DNA from: Pelomonas caseinilytica
GTDB lineage: Bacteria > Pseudomonadota > Gammaproteobacteria > Burkholderiales > Burkholderiaceae_C
Direction of reading: 5' to 3'
Assembly: GCF_021353235.1 (NCBI RefSeq)
Contig: NZ_JAJTWT010000003.1
Coordinates: 62,001-126,000 of the forward strand
Length of the DNA stretch: 64,000 bases
The position numbers were made by a program, and so were the translations under genes. Under the pieces are notes generated by a model that saw only the letters and a list, made by a program, of their open reading frames with translations, ran no database searches and was not told the DNA's origin. Of this stretch, positions 25,115 to 35,319 are shown in pieces. Numbering within the stretch: the stretch's first letter is position 1; the number at the start of each line of letters is the position of its first letter.

Positions 25115-26811
25115 GGCGCCGCGACTTCGCTGCCCTCGGCCTCGCCGGCCTCGTCCTGCCGGCCTTCGGCCAGGACGCCGGCTTCGACACCGTGGCCGAG
25201 TCCTTTCTCGAATCGCTCTGGCGCCTGGACCCGGACGCCGCCGTCGCGGCCGGCCGCTTCGAGTTCGGCCCGCGCATCACCCTGCCCAGCACCGAGCAGC
25301 GCACGCGCATGCGCGCCTTCCTCCAGCGCTGGCTGGCTCGCTTCCAGGGCCAGGCGGACGAGCCCCTCAACACCAGCCAGCGCATGGACCGCGCCATGCT
25401 CGTGGCCAAGATCCAGAGCGACCTGTGGCGGCTGGACACCCTGCGCGAATGGGCCTGGAGCCCTGCCGAGCACAACCCGGCGGCGCCGCTGGACCTGCTG
25501 CTCAACACCGAGCACGCGCCGCTGGCCCGGCGGCTGGAGCTGCTGCGGCCGCGCCTCGTGTCGCTGCCGGCCTATTACCGCGCCGCCCGGGCCAGCCTTG
25601 CCGGCGTGACCCGCGAGCACACCGAACTGGCCATTCAGCAGGCGCCCGGCGTGCTCGGCGTGCTGGACGACATTGCCAAGCGGGCCGCCGAGGCCGGGCT
25701 GGCGGCGGCCTTCAAGGCGCCGCTGGCCGCCGCGCGCGCCGCCGTGGACGGCTACGTCGCCCACCTCAGGCGCCTGCTGCCCGGCGCCCAGCGGTCCTGG
25801 CGCCTGGGCGGCGAACTCTACGAGCCCAAGTTCGCCCACGACATCCAGTCCGCCCGCAGCGCCCGCGAGACCTACGAGCTGGCCCTGCAGCGCCGCGAGG
25901 AGGTGCTGGCCAGCATGCAGGCCCAGGCCGCGGCGCTGTGGCACGCCGTGATCGGGAGGGAGGCCCCGCCGGACGACCGCTTCGCGCTGATCGGCCGCGT
26001 CATCGCCAAGCTCAGCGAACGCCACGTTGCCCGGGAGCGTTTCGTCGACGAGATCCGCGCCCAGATTCCCCAGCTCGAAGCCTGGATTCGCGAGCACGAC
26101 CTGCTCAGCCAGGACGCGAGCAAGCCGCTGGTCGTGCGCGAGACGCCCGAGTACGAGCGCGGCGTGGCCGGTGCCAGCATCGAGGCCCCCGGCGCCTACC
26201 GGCCGGGCGACCGCACCTACTACAACGTCACGCCGCTGGACGACCTCACGCCCGAGCAGGCCGAGAGCTCGCTGCGCGAGTACAACCACTGGATCCTGCA
26301 GATCCTCAACATCCACGAGGCCATTCCGGGGCACTACACCCAGCTCGTGCATGCCAACCGCGTGCCGAGCAAGGTCAAGGCCCTGTTCGGCAACGGCGCC
26401 ATGATCGAAGGCTGGGCCGTCTACGGCGAGCGCATGATGATCGAGAGCGGCTACGGCGCGTCGCCCGAGATGACGCTGATGTGGGGCAAGTGGCATCTGC
26501 GTTCGGTCACCAACACCATCCTCGACTACAGCGTCCACGTGCTCGGCATGGAGCAGCCCGAGGCCCTGGACCTGCTGGTGCGCCAGGCCTTCCAGACGGA
26601 GAGCGAGGCGCGCGAGAAATGGCGGCGCGTGCAGCTGACCTCGGTGCAGCTGACCAGCTACTTCAGCGGCTACAGCGAGATCTTCGCCCTGCGCGAGCAG
26701 CTCAGGGCGCGGGCCGGCGCAGCCTTCGACCTCAAGCGCTTCCACGAGGCCTTCCTGGGCTACGGCAGCGCCCCGGTGCGGCTCATCGCGGCGGAGATGC
26801 TCAAGGCTTGA
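25111..26811 (+). CDS. Exported DUF885 family protein (putative metallopeptidase-like)
   Basis: 566 aa from a TTG that overlaps the gshB stop (TTGA); no ATG or GTG lies at the right place. The N-terminus RRRDFAALGLAGLVLPAFG looks like a short Tat-type signal. The DUF885 hallmark HEAIPGHYTQ begins at His402, and MIEGWAVYGERMM follows. These are the conserved His/Glu blocks suggesting a zinc-peptidase fold. Members of this family are widespread in bacteria and mostly of unknown substrate. Tight coupling to gshB could mean a role in peptide or glutathione turnover, but that is speculation. Confidence 0.85.
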   Translation: MRRRDFAALGLAGLVLPAFGQDAGFDTVAESFLESLWRLDPDAAVAAGRFEFGPRITLPSTEQRTRMRAFLQRWLARFQGQADEPLNTSQRMDRAMLVAKIQSDLWRLDTLREWAWSPAEHNPAAPLDLLLNTEHAPLARRLELLRPRLVSLPAYYRAARASLAGVTREHTELAIQQAPGVLGVLDDIAKRAAEAGLAAAFKAPLAAARAAVDGYVAHLRRLLPGAQRSWRLGGELYEPKFAHDIQSARSARETYELALQRREEVLASMQAQAAALWHAVIGREAPPDDRFALIGRVIAKLSERHVARERFVDEIRAQIPQLEAWIREHDLLSQDASKPLVVRETPEYERGVAGASIEAPGAYRPGDRTYYNVTPLDDLTPEQAESSLREYNHWILQILNIHEAIPGHYTQLVHANRVPSKVKALFGNGAMIEGWAVYGERMMIESGYGASPEMTLMWGKWHLRSVTNTILDYSVHVLGMEQPEALDLLVRQAFQTESEAREKWRRVQLTSVQLTSYFSGYSEIFALREQLRARAGAAFDLKRFHEAFLGYGSAPVRLIAAEMLKA

Positions 26812-28032
26812 TCAGCGTGCCGTGCGGTGGCCGGCGGCGGCCTTGTAGGCGTTGATCTCGGCGGCCACCTCGGCGGGGTCGATGATGTCGGCGAGGTCGG
26901 CGAAGCCGTCCGGCGCCAGGGCCTCCACGCGGTCCAGGATGGCGTCCAGGCCTTCCTGGCGGTTCATCTCGACGATGCGGGCGCACATCGGGCGGCGCTC
27001 GTCCTCGTAGGCGGCCAGGGCGGTGTCGAGGTCGGCGTGCGCGCCCAGGGCCTCAGCCAGGGCCTGGGCGTCCATGATGGCCTGGGTCGCGCCGTTGGAG
27101 CCGATGGGATACATCGGGTGGGCCGAGTCGCCCAGCAGCGTCGAGCGCCCCAGGCGCCAGCGCGGCAGCGGGTCGCGGTCGACCATGGGCCACTCCAGCA
27201 TCTGCTCGGCGCGGGTGATGAGGCCGGGCACGTCCAGCCAGTCGAAGCGCCAGCGGCCGAAGGTGGGCAGCAGGTCTTCCGGCCGGCCGGGGCGGCTCCA
27301 GTCGGCACGGTCGGGGGCCGTGAGGCCGGGCTCGGGCTCGCGGAGGCGGCGGTCGGCCACCCAGTTGATGAGCTGCAGGCCGTCGGCCCGCGGCGCGCCG
27401 ATGGGGTAGACGACGAACTTGGCGCGGCTGTGGCCGGCCTGCACCATGGTGCGGCCGTCCAGGAAGGGCGGCGCCCAGGTCGTGCCGCGCCACATCATGA
27501 CCCCGCGCCAGCGCGGCGGGCCTTCGTCTGGCGCCAGGCGTCGCCGCAGCGCGGAGTGGATGCCGTCGGCGCCGACGACCAGGTCGGCCGCCAGTTCTCG
27601 CGGGCCGTCGGCCGTCTCGATCTCGGCCACGGCCCGGCCGCCGTCGTCGCGCACGTTCACGACGCGCTGGCCGCCGAGCACCGTCACCTTGGCCGACGCC
27701 TCGGCCCACAGCCGCATCTGCAGCTCGCCGCGGTGGATGCTGAACTGCGGATGGCTGTAGCCGCCGGCCAGGCCGCGCGGGTCCCGGTAGATGGGCTGGC
27801 CATGCCGGTTGGCGAAGACCAGGGCCGAGGTCTCGACGGCCATCTCGTGCAGCGCCGGCAGCAGGCCCAGGCCGTCGAGCACCGCCACCGCGTGCGGCAA
27901 CAGGTTGATGCCCACGCCCAGCGGCCGGGGTTCGCGCACGGCCTCCAGCACCGTGACCTCGTGGCCGCGGGCCTGCAAGGCCAGCGCCGCCGTCAAGCCG
28001 CCGATGCCGCCGCCTGAAATGATGATCTGCAT
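26812..28032 (-). CDS. FAD-dependent monooxygenase, PhzS-like group
   Basis: 406 aa. Start chosen at the ATG giving MQIIISGGGIGGLTAA, which places the FAD-binding GxGxxG at the N-terminus; the frame runs 21 codons further but into the promoter region. GADGIHSALRRRL (NAD(P)H/FAD motif) and LLGDSAHPMYPIGSNGATQA (second FAD motif) are intact. The latter wording resembles the PhzS phenazine-type hydroxylases. Substrate is probably an aromatic acid. It is divergent from a MarR regulator and a Bug binding protein, suggesting an inducible small catabolic or detoxification unit. Confidence 0.86.
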   Translation of the reverse strand: MQIIISGGGIGGLTAALALQARGHEVTVLEAVREPRPLGVGINLLPHAVAVLDGLGLLPALHEMAVETSALVFANRHGQPIYRDPRGLAGGYSHPQFSIHRGELQMRLWAEASAKVTVLGGQRVVNVRDDGGRAVAEIETADGPRELAADLVVGADGIHSALRRRLAPDEGPPRWRGVMMWRGTTWAPPFLDGRTMVQAGHSRAKFVVYPIGAPRADGLQLINWVADRRLREPEPGLTAPDRADWSRPGRPEDLLPTFGRWRFDWLDVPGLITRAEQMLEWPMVDRDPLPRWRLGRSTLLGDSAHPMYPIGSNGATQAIMDAQALAEALGAHADLDTALAAYEDERRPMCARIVEMNRQEGLDAILDRVEALAPDGFADLADIIDPAEVAAEINAYKAAAGHRTAR

Positions 28033-28038
28033 CAACTC

Positions 28039-28080
28039 AGGGTATGCGAGATTGTTGCAGTAGGCAACCAAACCTACCCT
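28039..28080. promoter_or_regulatory. Candidate MarR operator in the divergent monooxygenase/marR promoter
   Basis: The 55-bp gap contains three dyads: GTTGC-N5-GCAAC (28054-28068), GTAGG-N8-CCTAC (28060-28077) and an outer AGGGTA (28039-28044) with TACCCT (28075-28080). This density of symmetry between divergent genes, one of them marR, is typical of an autoregulated operator. Confidence 0.55.
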
Positions 28081-28087
28081 CGAAACG

Positions 28088-28621
28088 GTGAGCAAGACCG
28101 ACAGCCTGGATGCGCCCCCGCCCGAAGGCCTGATGCTGCCCGTGCCGGGCGTGGACTACGGCCTGCTCGACGGCCTGCTCGGCTACGCGCTGCGCCGCGC
28201 GCAGAACGCCCTCTACCTCGACTTCTACCGCACCACCGCGGCGTGGGACGTGAGCCCCCAGCGCTTCGCCGCCCTGGTGCTCATCGCCCGCAACCCCGGG
28301 CTGCGCCAGGGCCTGCTCGGCCAGGCCATGGGCCTGCACCGCAGCGGCGCCCTGCGCCTGACCGACTGGTTGACCGCACAAGGCTGGGCCGAGCGCCGCG
28401 ATGCGCCGGGCGACGCGCGCGCCTGGGGCCTGTACCTCACACCCGCCGGCCGGCGGCGCCTCGCCAGGCTCGAAGCCGCCGTCGCCGAGCACGACCGCGC
28501 CCTCGTGGCCGCCCTCGGCGATCAGGGGGCGGCACTCAAGGCCGGGCTGGAGCGGCTGGCCTGGGTGGCCACCGCGCGCAGCACCGACCCCCACAACAAG
28601 CCCAGGAGACAAAAGCCATGA
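28088..28621 (+). CDS. MarR-family transcriptional regulator
   Basis: 177 aa from a GTG start. The winged-helix region (residues about 55-125) has LVLIARNPGLRQGLLGQAMG, LHRSGALRLTDWLTAQGW and a wing with LYLTPAGRRRLARLE, the MarR pattern. It probably represses itself and the divergent monooxygenase through the dyads in between. Its stop overlaps the ATG of the Bug protein (ATGA), so regulator and binding protein are made together. Confidence 0.88.
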   Translation: MSKTDSLDAPPPEGLMLPVPGVDYGLLDGLLGYALRRAQNALYLDFYRTTAAWDVSPQRFAALVLIARNPGLRQGLLGQAMGLHRSGALRLTDWLTAQGWAERRDAPGDARAWGLYLTPAGRRRLARLEAAVAEHDRALVAALGDQGAALKAGLERLAWVATARSTDPHNKPRRQKP

Positions 28622-29589
28622 TCCATCGACGCCACCTCCTCGCCAGCGCCGCGTCGCTGGCGGCCCTGCCGCTCACAGCCCGTGCCCAGGGCCAGCCGCC
28701 GCGCATCCTCGTCGGCTTTCCGGCCGGCGGCTCGGTGGACACCACGGCCCGGCGCCTGGCCGAGTTCTGCCGCGGCAAGCTGGCCGACGCCGTCATCGTC
28801 GAGCAGAAGGTGGGGGCCGGCGGGCGCATCGCCATCTCCGCGTTGAAGGACGCCGCGCCCGACGGGCAGACCCTGCTCGTCAGCCCCTCGTCCATGTTCA
28901 CCATCTACCCGCATGCCTACCGCAAGCTGGCCTACAACCCCGCGACCGACGCCATCCCCGTCGCGCCGCTGGCCCTGTCCACCTGCGGCTTCGGCGTCGG
29001 CCCCATGGTCCCGGCCAGCGTCAAGACGCTCGCCCAGTTCGCCGACTGGGTCAAGGCCAACCCCGACAAGGGCGCCTACGCCTCGCCCGCCGCGGGCGCC
29101 ATGCCGCATTTCCTCGGCAACCAGTTCGAGCGGGCCGCCGGGCTCAAGCTCACGCACGCCGCCTATCGCGGCGCCGCGCCCGGCATGCAGGACCTGATGG
29201 GCGGCCAGATCGCCTCCGGCTGCTTCTCCATCGGCGACTTCCTGCCCCACCTGCCCACCGGCCGCGTGCGCCTGCTGGGCGTGACCGACAAGGCCCGCTC
29301 GCGCTTCGCACCCGACACGCCCACCTTCGAGGAGCAGGGCTTCAAGGGCATCGTCGGCGTCGAGAGCTACGGCCTGTTCGTGCCGCCGAAGACGCCCCAG
29401 GCCACCGTCGACAAGCTGGCCGAGCTGGCGCGGTCCGCGGTGCGCGAGCCTTCCGTCGTCGAGGCCCTGGCCAAGCTCGGCTTCGAGCCGCTGACCCTGC
29501 CGCCGGCCGAGTACGCCAGGCGCCTGGCTTCCGAACGTGACTACTGGGGCCCGGTCGTCAAGGCCTCGGGCTTCTCTTCCGACGATTAG
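28618..29589 (+). CDS. Bug-type (tripartite tricarboxylate transporter) solute-binding protein
   Basis: 323 aa periplasmic binding protein with a Tat-like twin-arginine signal (MIHRRHLLA; cleavage after ARA, residue 23). The Bug signature blocks are present: VGFPAGGSVDTTARRLAE, VEQKVGAGGRIA and the later AYRGAAPGMQDLMGGQI. Such proteins bind carboxylates and often sit alone without membrane subunits, as here. Coupling to the MarR gene suggests the ligand belongs to the same aromatic-acid response (inference). Confidence 0.92.
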   Translation: MIHRRHLLASAASLAALPLTARAQGQPPRILVGFPAGGSVDTTARRLAEFCRGKLADAVIVEQKVGAGGRIAISALKDAAPDGQTLLVSPSSMFTIYPHAYRKLAYNPATDAIPVAPLALSTCGFGVGPMVPASVKTLAQFADWVKANPDKGAYASPAAGAMPHFLGNQFERAAGLKLTHAAYRGAAPGMQDLMGGQIASGCFSIGDFLPHLPTGRVRLLGVTDKARSRFAPDTPTFEEQGFKGIVGVESYGLFVPPKTPQATVDKLAELARSAVREPSVVEALAKLGFEPLTLPPAEYARRLASERDYWGPVVKASGFSSDD

Positions 29590-29617
29590 CATGCCGGCTC
29601 CACTGCACGGAGCCTGA

Positions 29618-32038
29618 ATGCCCTGGCGTCGACTGGCCCTTGGCCTCGCGGTCTGCCTCACCTTGAACTCCGCCGGCGCGGCGACCGACGCCGCCCGGCT
29701 GCAGCGCCTGCTGATCGAGCAGCGCTATGCCGATGCCCGCCCCGGGCTCGAGGCCCTGCTGCGCCTGCCCCGCCCCACGGCGGCCGAGCGCGCCCTCATC
29801 TACCCCTGGCTGTTCGCCCGCGACGACGGCGCCGCCATCGACCGGCGCACCCGCGGCGTGCTGCAGGACGAGCGCGCCGAGGCCGTCGACCTGCTGGCTG
29901 CCGGCCGCCTGGCCCTGGACCGGCGCGACTTCGAGCGCGCGCGGCTGTGCTTCGAGCGCGCCCTCGACCGCGCCGCCTCGCCAGCCGACAAGGCCCAGGC
30001 CCTGCGCGGCCTCGGCCAGCGCCACTACCAGCTGCGCGAGTTCGACGCCTCGCTGCGCCAGCTCGAGGCCGGCCTCGCCGCCGAGCGCACGGCCGACGGC
30101 CTGGCAGCCCTGGCCGACACCCTGATCCGCCTCGGCCGCACCGACGAGGCCATCGCCGCGGCCGAGGCCGCCGTCGCCCTCAACCCCCACCACGAAGCCG
30201 CGCACTACCTCCTCGGCAACGGCTACGTGCGCGAGAACTACACCCAGCTCGCGGCCCGCCTGGGCGACGGCTTCGCGCCGCTGATGGCCGAGGTCAGGCG
30301 CGCCTCCGATGCCTTCGACCGCGGCGACTTCGACGCCGCCCTCGCGACCAGCCTGGCCGTGCTGGAGCGCTGCCCCGAGCTCGGCCGGGCCCATGCCATC
30401 GCGGCCAAGGCGCTGGAGTCGCAGCGCTTCCGCGTCGACGTGCACCGAGCGGCCTACGAGCGGCGCTTCGCGGCCACCCCCATGCCGGTCGTGCCCGGCA
30501 TCGAGCGCTACGTGCTGAACTGGCGCGACCTCTCGCCCCGCCACCGCAAGCGCGTGGCCCTGTCCGTCGCGCCCTGGAAGGCCTTCATCCCCGTGCTGGT
30601 GGAAGGTGGCGCCACCCACTTCATCAAGCCGATGTGGATGCGCCTGTCGGAGACGCCCCAGGCCCATGCCCTCAAGGACGCCCGCATCGACTACGACTCG
30701 CGGCTCTGGGACGACGTGCGCGGCATGGGCGGCTATTTCACCGTCACCGGCATCGAGGACGTCGAGCGCAGCATCTTCGACCGCTACAACACGGTGCTGC
30801 ACGAACTGACGCACCAGGTCCACGGTGTGCTGACCACCGCCCAGGCGCGCCGCATCGAGGCCCTCTACCAACAGGCCAAGGCCCGCGATGCGGCCACCCG
30901 CGACGGCTTCCTGTCGCGCTACGCGGGCGGCTCGGTGTGGGAGTACTTCGCCGAGGGCGCCAATGCCGAGGCCTCGCCGCGGCGCGACGCCTACGACGGC
31001 CGCGAGATCGTGCGCGAGCGCCTCGTCGCCCTCGACCCCGCGCTGCGTGCCCTCGTGAGGCAGTTCTTCGCCCAGCGCGACACCAGCGCCAGCCGGCCGG
31101 TCGCCCTCGTCAGCGCCGGCAACCAGCGGCTGGAGGATGGCAAGCTCGCCGAGGCGGTGCCGCTGTTCGAGCGCGCCCTGGCCCTGGCCCCCGACGACGA
31201 GAGCGCCCTGGGCGCACGGCTGTATGCCTTCGCCCTGCAGGCCGACGGCGCCGCGGCCCGCGCGCTGGCGGCCCGCGCCCTCGAACGCCATCCCGACAGC
31301 GGCGCGCTGCGGGTGGCGGCGGCCGATGCCCTCTGGCACGGCGGCGCGCCGCTGGCCGGCGAGGTCGTGCCGATGCTGTTGCACGGCATCGAGGTGCACG
31401 AGAGGGGGCTCAAGGGCGAGGACCGCTTTCGCGTGGAGCTGGCCCTGGCCGACCACCACCGCCGCCTCGGCGACGCCGCGCAGGCCCTGGCGGCCTACGA
31501 CGCGGCCTTGGCCTACCAGTCCGACCAGCCGGAGGCGCTGTGGGGCCGCGCCGCGGCGCTCGCGCTGGCCGGCCGCTGGGACGAGGCCTTCGCCCAGTAC
31601 GACGCCGTGCTGCGCCTGCGCACCGGCCTCGTGCCCTTGAGGCGCGACTACGCCCTCGACCTGCTGCGCGCCGGCCGCACCGAGGCCGCGCGGGCCCAGG
31701 TCAAGGAGGCCCTGATCCTCGACCCGCGCGACCCCGACACCCTGGCGCTCCAGGCCTGGCTGGCCCTGGCCGACGGCGACGCCCCCGCGGCTCAGCGCCT
31801 GGCCGACGAGGCCCTGGCCCTGGGGCCCTGGAGCGACCTGGCCCTCATCCTGCGGGCCGCGTCACTGCAACGGCAAGGGCAGGGCGAGGCGGCGCAGGCT
31901 GCCCTCGCGCCGCTGCGCCAGCGCCTGGCCGCCGCCACGCCGCCGCAGTACGTCTACCGGCCCGAGAAGTCCGCCTGGTTCTCGGTGCACGAGCTGCCGG
32001 CCGGCGAGCGCCGCGTGATGGAGCTGCTCGTCAAGTGA
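29618..32038 (+). CDS. Exported TPR protein with an embedded zinc-metallopeptidase motif
   Basis: 806 aa with a signal peptide (residues 1-22). TPR-type helical repeats occupy about 60-215 and 480-780. Between them lies a domain with HELTHQVHG (His395, Glu396, His399) and, about 45 residues later, WEYFAEGANAE (Glu442/Glu446), which together give the HExxH plus distal Glu pattern of gluzincin peptidases. I do not recognise a named family for the whole architecture. It is probably periplasmic. Its stop overlaps the GTG of the FUSC gene, so the two are coupled. Confidence 0.75.
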   Translation: MPWRRLALGLAVCLTLNSAGAATDAARLQRLLIEQRYADARPGLEALLRLPRPTAAERALIYPWLFARDDGAAIDRRTRGVLQDERAEAVDLLAAGRLALDRRDFERARLCFERALDRAASPADKAQALRGLGQRHYQLREFDASLRQLEAGLAAERTADGLAALADTLIRLGRTDEAIAAAEAAVALNPHHEAAHYLLGNGYVRENYTQLAARLGDGFAPLMAEVRRASDAFDRGDFDAALATSLAVLERCPELGRAHAIAAKALESQRFRVDVHRAAYERRFAATPMPVVPGIERYVLNWRDLSPRHRKRVALSVAPWKAFIPVLVEGGATHFIKPMWMRLSETPQAHALKDARIDYDSRLWDDVRGMGGYFTVTGIEDVERSIFDRYNTVLHELTHQVHGVLTTAQARRIEALYQQAKARDAATRDGFLSRYAGGSVWEYFAEGANAEASPRRDAYDGREIVRERLVALDPALRALVRQFFAQRDTSASRPVALVSAGNQRLEDGKLAEAVPLFERALALAPDDESALGARLYAFALQADGAAARALAARALERHPDSGALRVAAADALWHGGAPLAGEVVPMLLHGIEVHERGLKGEDRFRVELALADHHRRLGDAAQALAAYDAALAYQSDQPEALWGRAAALALAGRWDEAFAQYDAVLRLRTGLVPLRRDYALDLLRAGRTEAARAQVKEALILDPRDPDTLALQAWLALADGDAPAAQRLADEALALGPWSDLALILRAASLQRQGQGEAAQAALAPLRQRLAAATPPQYVYRPEKSAWFSVHELPAGERRVMELLVK

Positions 32039-34163
32039 AGTCCTTCTTCAAGCGCCTCGAAGCCGCCCATCTCAACGGCCTGAGCGTGGCCCTGGGCGTG
32101 TCGGTCACGCACGCCCTCGTCGGGGCGCTGTTCGGCGAGACGGCCGGCCTCGCGGCCGTGGGCGGCGCCGTCTGCGCCAGCCTGCCCGACGTACCCAACC
32201 CGCCCCAGCGCGTGCTGCCGCGGGTGCTGCCGGCGGCGGCGGCAGCCGGCCTCGTGACCCTGCTCGTGGGCCTGGCCGACCCCTCGCTGCCGCTGACCGT
32301 GGCCCTGGTCGCGCTCGTGGCCTTCCTGTCGCTGATGACGCTGGCCTGGGGCCTGCGGGCCGGGCCCCTGTCCTTTGCGCCGGTGCTGGCCATGGTCTTC
32401 GCCATGGCCTGGGATCGCACGGCCGGCAGCGCCTCGCCGCTCGAGCATGCGCTGTGGGTGACGGCGGGTGGCTGCGTCTACGCCGGCTGGGCGCGGGCGA
32501 GCGCCGTCGTGCTGCGCCACCGGCTGCGCGAGCTCGCCCTCGCCAATGCCCTGCGCGCCGCCGAGCGACAGGTGCGTTCGCGCGCCCAGCGCATTGCCGG
32601 CGCCGTGGGCCCGGAGGAGGCCCGCATCCGGGCGTCCATCGCCGACGATGTCGTGCTCGCCGACGCCTTGCAGGCCGCCCGCGACCAGGTCTTCGCCGCC
32701 CGCCGCTCGCCCCGCAGCCGCAGGCAGACCGATCTCGTGCTCGGCCTCGTCGAGTTGCGCGACCTGCTGCTGGCCAGCCGGCTCGACACCGAGCTGCTGG
32801 GCCAGGACTTCCCCGGCCGGCAGTGGCGTTCGGCGCTGGCCGACATGCTGCGCCAGCTGGCCGGCGCGCTGCGGGCGCTGGCCGATTCGGTGGAGTTCGG
32901 CGCGCCCCTGCCCGAGGTGTCGGTGGACGGCTGGCGGGCCCAGCTCGCCGCGCGCCTGGCCGAGGTCGAGGCGCCGCCGGGCGATTCGCGCGCCCACCTC
33001 GTGTCGGCCCTGCAATCGCGCCTGGGCCACATGATGGACGACGTGGCGGCCATGGTCGCCCGCCAGGCCAGCCCCGACGACCCCGACACCCCCTGGACGC
33101 CCGAGCGGCTGGCGCCCTTCGTCTCGCCGGAGGGGTGGCCGCTGGCGGCCCTCAAGCCCCACCTGACGCTGCAGTCCGGCGTCATGCGGCACGCGCTGCG
33201 CTCGGCACTGGCGCTGTCCCTGGCCTATGCCCTGGGCGCGGCCCTGCCGTGGGCGGCCCATCCTTTCTGGCTGATGCTGAGCGTGGCCGTGGTGCTGCGC
33301 GGCAACCTGGAGCAGACGCTGGCCCGCCGCAACGAACGCATCATCGGCACGGTGCAGGGCTGCCTGCTCGTGCTGCTGCTGGCCCACGTGCATTCGGTGC
33401 CTGTGCTGAGCCTGTGCTTCATCGCCGCCGTCGGCACAGCCCATGCCTACGTGAACCGGCGCTATCGCGTCGCCGCCACGGCCGCGACGCTGATGGCCCT
33501 GCTGCAGCCGCTGATGCTGGCGCCGGGCAGCGACCCCGCCATCGCCGAGCGCCTGGCCGACACCGTCATCGGGGCCGGCCTGGCCTGGCTGTTCAGCTTC
33601 GTGCTGCCGTCCTGGGAGCGCGCCGCCGTGCCGCGCCTGGCGCGGCAACTGCGCGGCGCCCTGGCCCGGCATGCCGCCAACATGCTGCGTTGGCTGCCCG
33701 ACGCCGAGGAGCAGATCGCCCAGCGGCTGTCCCGACAGCAGGCCTATGCGGCCCTCGCCGCCCTGGCCGCGGCGGCGCAGCGCACCCGCGTGGAGCCGGA
33801 GCGCGTGCGCCTGCCCGAGGCCGAGATCGAATCGGCGCTCAGCCACGGCTACCGGCTGATGGCCCTGCTGGGCGCCGTGCAGCACCAGGTGCAGCGCCGC
33901 ACGACCCGGCTGGATGCCGCGCGCGCCGAGACGGCACTGCCGCTGGCCCGCAAGGCCTGCGTGGACATCCTCAAGGGCGAGCCGGCCACCGGGACCGACC
34001 CGGCCGAGATCCCCGATGCCGATGCCGGCGCCTGGCCGCAGCACCTCGGCCAGGACGACCTGACGCCCTGGCTGCTGCGGCGGCTGCGCCTGTGCCGCAT
34101 CGAAGCGCGCGAACTCGTCGCCGCGCTGGACCAACTTCAACCCCAACCTGCAGGAGAACAGAA

Positions 34164-34167
<4 letters not shown>
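32035..34167 (+). CDS. FUSC-family inner-membrane protein (YccS/fusaric acid resistance type)
   Basis: 710 aa from a GTG overlapping the previous stop (GTGA). Two membrane blocks of about six helices each (residues 20-155 and 390-530) frame and precede large hydrophilic domains, the FUSC layout. The second block contains HPFWLMLSVAVVLRGN and RIIGTVQGCLL, typical of the family. Members act in aromatic-acid or drug efflux, but without the usual MFP and outer-membrane partners here the role is open. The stop overlaps the ATG of adhC. Confidence 0.87.
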
Positions 34168-35270
<1,103 letters not shown>

Positions 35271-35319
35271 TTTCTTGAGGCTTGCGCGTTTTGGGGCTCG
35301 GGGCTCGGTAGCTTTTGCC

